In this document: piece by piece, positions 16,026 through 23,628 of the stretch
Layout: every line of letters starts with the position of its first letter
How positions within the stretch are numbered: position 1 is the stretch's first letter
Source: Teredinibacter turnerae T7901
GTDB taxonomy: Bacteria; Pseudomonadota; Gammaproteobacteria; Pseudomonadales; Cellvibrionaceae
Assembly: GCF_000023025.1 (NCBI RefSeq)
Contig: NC_012997.1
Location: 2,663,125 to 2,727,124, forward strand
Direction of reading: 5' to 3'
Length of the DNA: 64,000 nucleotides
The notes under the pieces: model-generated
What the model was told of the DNA's origin: nothing
Database searches by the model: none
What the model saw: only the letters and a program-made list of their open reading frames with translations
Program-made: the position numbers and the translations under genes

Positions 16026-17417
16026 TTACGCCTGCGCCAGGTCCTCCATGAGGCCGCTCACAAAGGGAATAAATCGATCGAATTGTGGATGATTCCCGAA
16101 GCGGGCCTCGCTACCGAAACGCACCAACTCTTTGAGTGCGTCGCTCTGAATGCCAAGATTACCGCTGCGTTCGCGCAGCTCATTAAGCTGCTGAATAAAC
16201 GCACTCAGTTTTTCAAACTTATTGTCTACCAGAGGCTGGTGCGCGTCGCTATTGCTCTGTGGACCACGCACGCTGCCCTGAGCTACGCTGCCGTAGGCCT
16301 CATCCAGCCGACGGTATTGCACATGGGTCAGGTTTACCGAGAAACGGGCGATTTCGTCTGAATCGAACCCAATTTCCAAAGCCTTGTTAAACGCCTGCTC
16401 AACATCACCAGAAAAGAAAACATCTGCAATATCATTAACTTGGGACAATAAATCAGAAATAGCATTAAGTTCGTCCGCATCCAGCTCGCCTTTGACACGG
16501 AAGCTTAGATTCTCCATTCCAGCCACATCCAGTCGCACTGAGTTGCCATCGCCTTGGGCACGCACACCCCGATCGGCGTAGGTTTCAATTGTCACCTGAT
16601 CACCGTCCCGGGTGCGCAAGTTAAAGCTAAAAGACCGGCTCTCGGACGCCTCGGCATCCAGAAAACTATAAAAATCCGACGTAGGCGCCATTAGGGTGGC
16701 CAGCGAGGTCGCTTCTATTTTTTCGTAGATTTTGGCCAAGAAGCCGGCGAAAGCGTCTGCCGGGCTACTGCTGATCACTTGGGGAGCGTCCTGGACCGGC
16801 TGGGTGAGTTTACTGCTATCGCTGCTTTGTTCCGCCACATTTGGCATTTCAAGACCATATTGGTCTGCCAGCTCTTTAAAGCCGGACATCATTTGTTCAT
16901 AGGTTTCGTCCACCGCTGTTTTTACACTGCCCTCATAGAAGCCCATCGCTTTGAGTTGCTCGAGCGCTTCGTTGTACCCCTGAAGAAACCCATCCATGCC
17001 GGCTTGCAAACGACTCTGCAATTGTTCTGGCGAAGCCCCCTCTTCCAGATCAGTCGCGAGCCGCTGCTCGATAAACGCCAGGATAGTAGTCGCCGCACTG
17101 TTGCGCTCTTTCGGCTGGGTTACGGGCGGAACATCGGCTGTGTTCGCTGTTTCTGCTTGGTTTGTACTATTTGCGCCATTGCCGGCCGCTCGCTGCCAGC
17201 GGTCTGGTGGCTCATAGGTGACTGGAGGGCGATTGGAGCCAGGGATGTAGCGAGTCTCGGAGCTGTATGACGTCGACAGTTGCGCTGACACCGTTACCTG
17301 CGAACCGTCGCTTTGCGTCTGGCTGCTCTGGTAAGACGACTGCCAGCGGACAGTCGTGGTTTGGGTCTGAGCGTAACTTTGTGAATGTCGTTGTGAAGGG
17401 CTAAGTGAATGCATCAT
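16026..17417 (-). CDS. DUF5610-like protein
   Basis: A 463-residue protein probably of the DUF5610 group; the function is unknown. The Ser/Gln/Thr-rich N-terminus (HSLSPSQRHSQSYAQTQTTT) looks disordered. A conserved-looking helical block ILAFIEQRLATDLEEGASPE continues to GYNEALEQLKAMGFYEG (about 110-165) and is the DUF5610-like part. The C-terminal half has beta-rich and helical stretches (FSFNLRTRDGDQVTIETYAD). The start MMHSLS is chosen because GGAG lies about 6 bases before it; a GTG 60 bases upstream lacks a ribosome site. It follows the FHA gene closely and is probably its operon partner. Confidence 0.6.
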   Translation of the reverse strand: MMHSLSPSQRHSQSYAQTQTTTVRWQSSYQSSQTQSDGSQVTVSAQLSTSYSSETRYIPGSNRPPVTYEPPDRWQRAAGNGANSTNQAETANTADVPPVTQPKERNSAATTILAFIEQRLATDLEEGASPEQLQSRLQAGMDGFLQGYNEALEQLKAMGFYEGSVKTAVDETYEQMMSGFKELADQYGLEMPNVAEQSSDSSKLTQPVQDAPQVISSSPADAFAGFLAKIYEKIEATSLATLMAPTSDFYSFLDAEASESRSFSFNLRTRDGDQVTIETYADRGVRAQGDGNSVRLDVAGMENLSFRVKGELDADELNAISDLLSQVNDIADVFFSGDVEQAFNKALEIGFDSDEIARFSVNLTHVQYRRLDEAYGSVAQGSVRGPQSNSDAHQPLVDNKFEKLSAFIQQLNELRERSGNLGIQSDALKELVRFGSEARFGNHPQFDRFIPFVSGLMEDLAQA

Positions 17418-17498
17418 CAGTTGCTCCGGTGCGTCGTCCCATACGTGTGTTAACAGGGGTTTCGGCAGCCAAGGCACTAACTTAAATACAGTTTGGTT

Positions 17499-18401
17499 CT
17501 AACCAAAGGCTCCAAAATACTTCGCTACAAGCAGGCCTACGACGGCACACAAGCCTAAAGACGCCAGAATTATCATCCAGCGGCCCGCATTACCTGTCGA
17601 ACGATGGGTAGCGGTTAGGCTGCGCGCAGTTGCGGCGGCAATTTCCTGATGCCCCATCTGTCCTGGGCGGGAAATATCGCGTGGTGCAGCACGTGCCGGC
17701 CGTTGAGATCCGCTTGCGGGCTGGCTTTTCGCTTGTTGAATGCTAATAACTGGGCGCACTGTGGTGACATCCAGATCGACTTGTGGGCCGTTGATTTGAA
17801 ATTGAATAGCATCGAAACTTAGTTGATCACCAGGCTTAAGCACCGCAGTTTTTATCCGTTGACCGTTCACAAATGTCCCGTTGGCTGAGTCCAGGTCGTC
17901 GACTCTCAAGCCACGCTCGGTAACCGTCAGACGAGCGTGTCGGCGCGATAGATGAGCCACGCCCAGGCTGATATCGCACTCGCGCGCACGCCCGATGACA
18001 GCGGTTTCGTTGACAACATACTGGCGTTCGCCCAGCGCCCGGCTCATTGGTTTAAGTACCCAATGTCCTTCTGCCTTCGCAGCGCGCTCTGCAGCCTCGG
18101 TTTCCATGGTGTGGCGCTTCGGGTCAATTACCGCCAGTTCAGTCATGCCGAGGATAAGGCGGTCCCCATGCGCTATGGGGTGCGAATCGGAAACGGGAAT
18201 CCCATTGACGCGAATTTGGTTGTCGCCATGGAGATTGCGAATCTGCCCAACGTCGCCATCCAACAGCAGGTCAGCATGGTGAGGCTTTAAGCGCACATCG
18301 GCGATCGTCAGGGTGCACTGAGCGGACGAACCTATGGTATAGCTCTGTTCCACCAGCCACAGGGTTTTGCGACTGGCATCTTTGAATTGTAATTGGAGCA
18401 T
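17499..18401 (-). CDS. Double FHA-domain membrane protein
   Basis: A 300-residue protein with two forkhead-associated domains that bind phosphothreonine: FHA1 at about 1-95 (YTIGSSAQCTLTIADVRLKP, with a variant of the RS..H core) and a canonical FHA2 at about 115-210 (VIGRARECDISLGVAHLSRRHARL, DLDSANGTFVNGQ). A Pro/Ser/Ala-rich linker leads to one C-terminal membrane helix (WMIILASLGLCAVVGLLVAK), so the FHA domains face the cytoplasm. It lies opposite a PP2C phosphatase at 19141, suggesting a Ser/Thr-phosphorylation circuit, although no kinase gene is seen here. Confidence 0.9.
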   Translation of the reverse strand: MLQLQFKDASRKTLWLVEQSYTIGSSAQCTLTIADVRLKPHHADLLLDGDVGQIRNLHGDNQIRVNGIPVSDSHPIAHGDRLILGMTELAVIDPKRHTMETEAAERAAKAEGHWVLKPMSRALGERQYVVNETAVIGRARECDISLGVAHLSRRHARLTVTERGLRVDDLDSANGTFVNGQRIKTAVLKPGDQLSFDAIQFQINGPQVDLDVTTVRPVISIQQAKSQPASGSQRPARAAPRDISRPGQMGHQEIAAATARSLTATHRSTGNAGRWMIILASLGLCAVVGLLVAKYFGAFG

Positions 18402-19140
18402 CGGGTGTCGTAGTTAGATAATTCGTTGAATAAGTAGGCGGGCCACAAGCTGCGCGCTTCGTCCAAATAGGGAATGGGAGCAAAAACACACAAAGAGCGA
18501 CCCAGGTAAATCTCAGCTTCCCTGCGCGGCTTCCGCACAAAAAACAGTCACTTGGAACACTAACAGGCCCTAGTGCTGTATAAGCACGCCAAGTAAACCA
18601 TAATTGGTTAAGCAAACCCAGTGACCGGGTCAAAATGTCATTATTCCCGCCGCTCAGGTGAAACAGCGCACTTAAAGACTGCGGGATTCGCTCAATACTT
18701 AATCACTCAAAACGAGAATGCTGGGTTGGGAATGTTAACGTCCGCACGTTCTTCGCAGGCAGTTGAGACTTTCTTTACCGCCATTCGAGACACTCTTCAC
18801 CGACCGTTGAGACTCTCTTCACCGGCCGTTGAGACTCTCTTCACCGACCGTTGAGACTCTCTTCGCTTAACTGGGGAATTTTCAACCGATCAAGCCGGTC
18901 TAAAGCTCAATAACTCGATGAATACTCGCGCGAATATTCTGCATGTTTTGCCATTTGGGTAAACCACTCTAGGCGGCCACACTGCTCTATACTCGCAATT
19001 GATTGTTTCATGTCATTCGCGCTTCGGCGGGTGATTGTGACTGATGGCGTAAAACAAAACATTATCGTCGGGTTTGTGAAGACACTATTACGGTTTTGGT
19101 TTAGTCTCCGACAAAATCCTTGAGCTTTTTTGGATGGTTC
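18402..19140. other. Gene-free divergent region with tandem repeat
   Basis: About 740 bases between the divergent FHA and PP2C genes. No supportable coding frame was found. It must hold promoters for both genes and contains the 22-bp tandem repeat at 18755-18864. Confidence 0.5.
18755..18864. repeat. 22-bp tandem repeat, five units
   Basis: Three near-identical units with the core CCGTTGAGACTCTCTTC (18799-18820, 18821-18842, 18843-18864), preceded by two diverged units (18777-18798 and 18755-18776). Each unit contains the small palindrome GAGACTCTC. The phase of 22 bp is about two helical turns, so a repeated protein-binding face is possible. Confidence 0.85.
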
Positions 19141-19914
19141 ATGTTCCTGACTGAATACTGCGCAGTAACTGACGTAGGATTGCAAAGAAACAACAACGAA
19201 GATTGTCATATTTCACTGCCCCTGCAGGGCCTGTGGGTGGTGGCCGATGGGATGGGAGGCCACGCGGCCGGGGAAGTTGCCAGCTCAATTGCCTGCAATA
19301 CGCTGCGCGAAGCTTTCCTTGGTGGGGCTTCGCTTGCGGATGCGGTGCAAACCAGCCACAAAGCCATATTGGATGCAGCTGATGCTGGCGTTGGTGGCGC
19401 TGGAATGGGCTCAACGGTTGTTGCCCTTGCCTCCAGCCAGGATCGGTTTCAACTCGCGTGGGTAGGCGACAGCCGCGCCTATCTTTTCACCACCTCCTCG
19501 GAAACGCCTTTCCGCCAACTCACTAAAGACCACTCTTACGTGCAAATGTTGCTGGATTCCGGCGCTATAACTCCGGAGGAATTTACCACCCATCCCGAAA
19601 AAAATATTATCACCCAATGCTTGGGGGCGCTCGATCTCCCGGAAGTGAATGTCGGCCTATTTGACGCGCAATGGCAGCCCGGCGATTGGCTGCTGCTGTG
19701 CAGTGATGGTTTGACTGACGCGGTATCAGATGACGATATCGCCGCCTCGCTCAAACAGGCGAACTCGGTTGCAGCGGCAACCGCCGCACTTCTGGAAGCT
19801 GCGCTGAAAAACGGCGGGCGCGATAACATCACTATTCAGCTCATTCAGGCCCCTAATAAACTTCAACAACGGTTCCAGCAATTGGCCGGCTCAATAAGCC
19901 GCAACCTGCGCTAG
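19141..19914 (+). CDS. PP2C-type serine/threonine phosphatase
   Basis: A 257-residue PPM-family phosphatase (Stp1/PppA type). Metal-binding motifs are intact: RNNNEDCH near the N-terminus, VVADGMGGHAAGE (about 33-45), GSTVVAL, WVGDSRAYLF, LLLCSDGLTDAVSDDDI, and GGRDNITIQLI at the end. It is cytoplasmic, with no membrane segment. The start ATG (MFLTEYC) is chosen because the first beta strand follows directly; a TTG 21 bases upstream would add residues not typical of the family. It is probably paired functionally with the divergent FHA protein. Confidence 0.93.
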   Translation: MFLTEYCAVTDVGLQRNNNEDCHISLPLQGLWVVADGMGGHAAGEVASSIACNTLREAFLGGASLADAVQTSHKAILDAADAGVGGAGMGSTVVALASSQDRFQLAWVGDSRAYLFTTSSETPFRQLTKDHSYVQMLLDSGAITPEEFTTHPEKNIITQCLGALDLPEVNVGLFDAQWQPGDWLLLCSDGLTDAVSDDDIAASLKQANSVAAATAALLEAALKNGGRDNITIQLIQAPNKLQQRFQQLAGSISRNLR

Positions 19915-20041
19915 CGTTATCGGTGCGGCGACCAAACAAACCCGATCCCGTTGCGGCTGTGGCGGCTTAGTTAGTGTTTGACGGCCCATCTATGGTATAA
20001 AGCGCCCGCTAATCCGACGGCTCACCCTCTTTACTTTGTAC

Positions 20042-20947
20042 ATGCCCAAATATCTGACGAACACCCTGAAAATACTCCTTGCCTCGGCCATGCTATTTGC
20101 CGTGGTGTATTGGGTGCAGGTTAATTATGGCTGGCTCGACACCCTCGCTGCATGGAGAGCGCTATCGCTGTACGCTGTCGCACTCTTGGCCTGCGCTGTT
20201 TTAGTTAGCCATGTACTGCGCGTTGTACGCGTCTATTTTGCGTACCGTTTGCAGCAGCCCGTCGCCTTTGGGCGCGTAGCCGCGGTCAGCTTTGTTCACA
20301 ACACCGTAAGCTTTTTGTTGCCAATGCGCCTTGGTGAGCTGGTATTGCCTGCGTTGAGCAAGCATCAGTTAGCGATAGACTACCGTTACTCCACCGCTGT
20401 ATTGGTGATTATGCGCCTGTTCGACGCCCACGTTTTGCTTTGTCTGCTAGTGTTTTTTGCCGGCGACCTGTGGCTCGACGACTACGCGCTGATAGCGCCA
20501 GTCGCCCTTATCGCGGGGCTGCCAGTCGGAATGAAAATCCTGAATATCGCTTGCAGTCGATTACCAAAACTCGCATTCGCATCCCGCCTGGTCGCCACCC
20601 CGCGCGACTGGATAACGCTTTACCTTTTTACTGTTGCAATTTGGACCGTGAAACTATTCGCGCTAGCCTATCTCGCTGCATTACTTGGCCAGATTCCACT
20701 GGCGCACAGCTGGATCGCCACCATACTTGCAGATGGCAGCGCGCTCTCGCCAGTTACGGGGTTTGCCAATGCAGGCACGTTTGAGCTGGCGTTTGCCATG
20801 CCCCTGGTGCCGCTGGGCTACGCGCTGGAATCTCTGGTGCGGGTTGCTGTCAATGTGCATATTTTTATTTTTGTTACGAACATCATGATCGGCATTGTGG
20901 GCTTCACCCTGCTCCGCACCCGATCTTCTTCTCGCTTAATTGATTAA
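20042..20947 (+). CDS. Flippase-like integral membrane protein (LPG synthase TM / UPF0104 family)
   Basis: A 301-residue polytopic membrane protein with about seven or eight hydrophobic segments. The conserved core is SFVHNTVSFLLPMRLGELVLP (about 85-105) and the late ALSPVTGFANAGTFELAFA, typical of the lysylphosphatidylglycerol synthase transmembrane (AglD-like) family, often linked to lipid-carrier or glycolipid flipping. It is the first gene of a five-gene operon with glycosyltransferases and PAP2 phosphatases. The exact substrate is unknown. Confidence 0.78.
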   Translation: MPKYLTNTLKILLASAMLFAVVYWVQVNYGWLDTLAAWRALSLYAVALLACAVLVSHVLRVVRVYFAYRLQQPVAFGRVAAVSFVHNTVSFLLPMRLGELVLPALSKHQLAIDYRYSTAVLVIMRLFDAHVLLCLLVFFAGDLWLDDYALIAPVALIAGLPVGMKILNIACSRLPKLAFASRLVATPRDWITLYLFTVAIWTVKLFALAYLAALLGQIPLAHSWIATILADGSALSPVTGFANAGTFELAFAMPLVPLGYALESLVRVAVNVHIFIFVTNIMIGIVGFTLLRTRSSSRLID

Positions 20948-20965
20948 TACAGGTAAGCTCGAGCT

Positions 20966-22003
20966 ATGCTGTTACCCAGTCTCACCGTCGTTATTCCCGT
21001 TTACAACGAAGAAGACAATGTAAAACCCCTTTTCGAAGCCCTGCAGTCAGCACTGGAAAATTATGCTGGCGACTGGTTCGTGATTATTGTGAACGACGGC
21101 AGTCGCGATGGCACCTCCGCGAGATTGAACGCCTGCGTGGACGAATACGGCGAGCGCTTTCAACACATCGAGCTGCAACGCAATTTTGGCCAGACTGCGG
21201 CCATGCAAGCAGGTATAGACGCGGCACAAACTGAACTAATCGCCACCATGGATGGTGATTTACAAAACGATCCCGCAGATATTCCGCGCCTGGTACGCGA
21301 GCTTTTAGAGCGCGATCTGGACCTGCTGCAGGGCTGGCGCAAACACCGCCAGGACGCCATGGTTTCGCGCAAGCTGCCGTCCCGTATTGCCAATAAATTG
21401 ATCCAGCGCGTGAGCGGCGTAAAGTTGGACGACTACGGCTGCAGCCTTAAGGTATATCGCGCTGATGTGGTCAAGCAGATTCGCCTTTATGGCGAGATGC
21501 ACCGTTTCATTCCTGTATGGATGGCAACCGTGTGCCCGCCGCACCGGATTGGCCAAACTGATGTGAACCATCGCGCCCGAATGGCCGGCGAATCCAAGTA
21601 CGGCATCAGCCGCACCTTCCGCGTGGTAATCGACCTGGTAACGGTTTTTTTCTTCCTCAAATTCCGCGCACGCCCGGGCCATTTTTTCGGTTCAATTGGC
21701 CTGTGGGTTGGGATGATCGGCGGCGCTTTAATGAGCTACCTGGTATTCATCAAGCTCTTTTTAGGTGCCGACATTGGCGACAGACCTCTGCTCTTATTCG
21801 CGAGCATCATGATTATTGCGTCTCTGCAATTTTTAACCACCGGTGTATTGTCCGAAATCCTCAGCCGAATATTTTTCCAAACCACCAATGTGCGCAGCTA
21901 CAAAGTGCGCAAACCGCTGGTGTGCGACCTCTCTGATGCACCCAAGGAAACGGAAAAAGCGCAGGACAGCGCACCACAGACCAACGCAACCGACAACGCC
22001 TGA
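20966..22003 (+). CDS. GT2 family glycosyltransferase (DPM1/ArnC-like)
   Basis: A 345-residue membrane-anchored glycosyltransferase that probably loads a sugar onto polyprenyl phosphate. The GT-A fold is seen in LTVVIPVYNEEDNVKPL (about 6-22), IIVNDGSRDGT (about 38), the NFGQTAAMQAGID block, the metal-binding DGDLQNDP, and GESKYG. Two C-terminal membrane helices follow (FFGSIGLWVGMIGGALMSY and LFASIMIIASLQFLTTGVL), as in ArnC and GtrB. A polar tail ends the protein. It is 18 bases after the flippase-like gene. Confidence 0.9.
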   Translation: MLLPSLTVVIPVYNEEDNVKPLFEALQSALENYAGDWFVIIVNDGSRDGTSARLNACVDEYGERFQHIELQRNFGQTAAMQAGIDAAQTELIATMDGDLQNDPADIPRLVRELLERDLDLLQGWRKHRQDAMVSRKLPSRIANKLIQRVSGVKLDDYGCSLKVYRADVVKQIRLYGEMHRFIPVWMATVCPPHRIGQTDVNHRARMAGESKYGISRTFRVVIDLVTVFFFLKFRARPGHFFGSIGLWVGMIGGALMSYLVFIKLFLGADIGDRPLLLFASIMIIASLQFLTTGVLSEILSRIFFQTTNVRSYKVRKPLVCDLSDAPKETEKAQDSAPQTNATDNA

Positions 22004-22011
22004 TTCTTATT

Positions 22012-23625
22012 GTGAATAACGTAAGCATTGCGCTAAAGCGCCTTCTTTTTTCGCAAAAGGCGCTCTATCTGTCTTTTGCGATCAGCCTGTTTCTTGGATT
22101 GGGATCGGTCGCACTGTTCGACCTCGACGAAGGCGCCTTTACCGAGGCCACCCGGGAAATGCTGGACACGGGAGTCTACTCGGCCACCTATCTGGACGGC
22201 GAACCCCGCTACGACAAACCCATCTTCTTTTATTGGTTGCAAGCGGCGAGCATCTCCACTTTTGGGTTTAACGAGTGGGCTTTCAGGCTGCCATCTGCAT
22301 TGATGGCCTGCCTGTGGGCTCTGGCACTTATGAGCTTCGCACGCCAATACATCGGCCGCCAGCGCGGGCTTATTGCAGCACTGTTTATGGTGAACTCGGT
22401 GTGGGTCGCCTTAATTGCACGCTCGGCCATCGCTGACGCCACACTCAACCTTTTTCTCAGCCTGGCGCTGTTCGATATCTGGCGGTTCTTCGAAAGCCAG
22501 CGCAAACAACATGCTCTACGTGTGTATTTGTGGATGAGTCTGGCAATGTTGACCAAAGGGCCGATTGGCGTGGTGGTACCATTGTTAGTCTCGCTGATTT
22601 ATTTAGTGACCAACCGGGGCGAACGCAATCAGTATCAGGCGTATTGGTACTTCCCTGGTTGGATACTGTTTCTCGCTGTGCTGGCTCCCTGGCTGGTGGC
22701 GGTTTATCACGAGCAAGGAGCGGGGTTTTTTCAAGGCTTTATTGTCGAACACAATTTGAAGCGCTTTTCCGCGACCCGTGAAAGCCACGGCGGTTCACTA
22801 TTGTACTATTTCGGCGCACTGCCGCTCATCCTATTGCCACTGAGCGGCCTGTTGTTCGTGGCTATCGCCAATGCCAAACGTCTTTGGCGCGATAAGCTAA
22901 ACCGCTTTCTGCTGATCTGGTTTGCGGTGGTCTTTGTGATATTTTCGTTCTCCAAAACCCAGTTGCCCCACTACATTCTGAATGGCTGTGTTCCGTTATT
23001 TTTATTGCTCGCACGCCAAACCAGCCTGTTTCGGCGCAATCGCTGGGTATTGGTGTTTCCGATAGTACTCGCGCTGCTTATGGTGTTCCTGCCGCAGGTG
23101 CTGGCAATCGCCGCAGAAACCACTCGCGGTTACGACGGAGCCAATCTCGCCCGGCACGGAACGTTCTTCCCGCCGCTCTACGGCGCAATCAGTATTGCTC
23201 TGCTGGTTGCTGTTCTAGCACTTACTTTTGCGCCCCGCATGCGTACCTGGCAGCGATTGGTGCTGTCGGGGCTTGCGATCAATGCGTTTGTATTTACTCA
23301 ATTCGTGCAAGTCGCATCAGAATTTCAGCAGCGGCCAGTGCACGAAGCTATAGCGACTTTAGAGGCCCGCGCGCAACAAACCGGCGAGACACCACAGGTG
23401 GTTGCCTGGCGTATGCATATGCCAAGCTTTAGTGTTTATCGCCAGCAAATCACGCCACTGCGTGCGCCACGGCCCGGCGAAATAGCACTGGTGCGTGTAG
23501 ATCGGGTTAAAGCACTGCAGGAGCTCCTCGCGCAGACCCTCCCGGAATACCGCAATCATATTATCTGGCACTTCGGCGGGTTGATGCTGGTGCAAGTCGA
23601 TCCTATACCGACGCAACAAAACTAA
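22012..23625 (+). CDS. ArnT-like GT39 glycosyltransferase
   Basis: A 537-residue polytopic GT-C enzyme that would transfer a sugar from a polyprenyl phosphate donor to a lipid or protein acceptor outside the membrane. The periplasmic catalytic loop is visible: FDLDEGAFTEATREMLDTG with the acidic DE near 37-39, and GEPRYDKPIFFYWLQ (about 62-76), both diagnostic of the ArnT/PMT family. About 11-12 hydrophobic segments follow, then a soluble C-terminal tail. It starts at GTG (22012), 8 bases after the GT2 gene, which probably makes its donor. Lipid A modification is one possibility, but not the only one. Confidence 0.86.
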   Translation: MNNVSIALKRLLFSQKALYLSFAISLFLGLGSVALFDLDEGAFTEATREMLDTGVYSATYLDGEPRYDKPIFFYWLQAASISTFGFNEWAFRLPSALMACLWALALMSFARQYIGRQRGLIAALFMVNSVWVALIARSAIADATLNLFLSLALFDIWRFFESQRKQHALRVYLWMSLAMLTKGPIGVVVPLLVSLIYLVTNRGERNQYQAYWYFPGWILFLAVLAPWLVAVYHEQGAGFFQGFIVEHNLKRFSATRESHGGSLLYYFGALPLILLPLSGLLFVAIANAKRLWRDKLNRFLLIWFAVVFVIFSFSKTQLPHYILNGCVPLFLLLARQTSLFRRNRWVLVFPIVLALLMVFLPQVLAIAAETTRGYDGANLARHGTFFPPLYGAISIALLVAVLALTFAPRMRTWQRLVLSGLAINAFVFTQFVQVASEFQQRPVHEAIATLEARAQQTGETPQVVAWRMHMPSFSVYRQQITPLRAPRPGEIALVRVDRVKALQELLAQTLPEYRNHIIWHFGGLMLVQVDPIPTQQN

Positions 23626-23628
23626 ATT

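Noticed and set aside
18755-18864. CRISPR array
   Set aside because: Units are directly adjacent (22 bp) with no spacers and no cas genes nearby; it is a simple tandem repeat.
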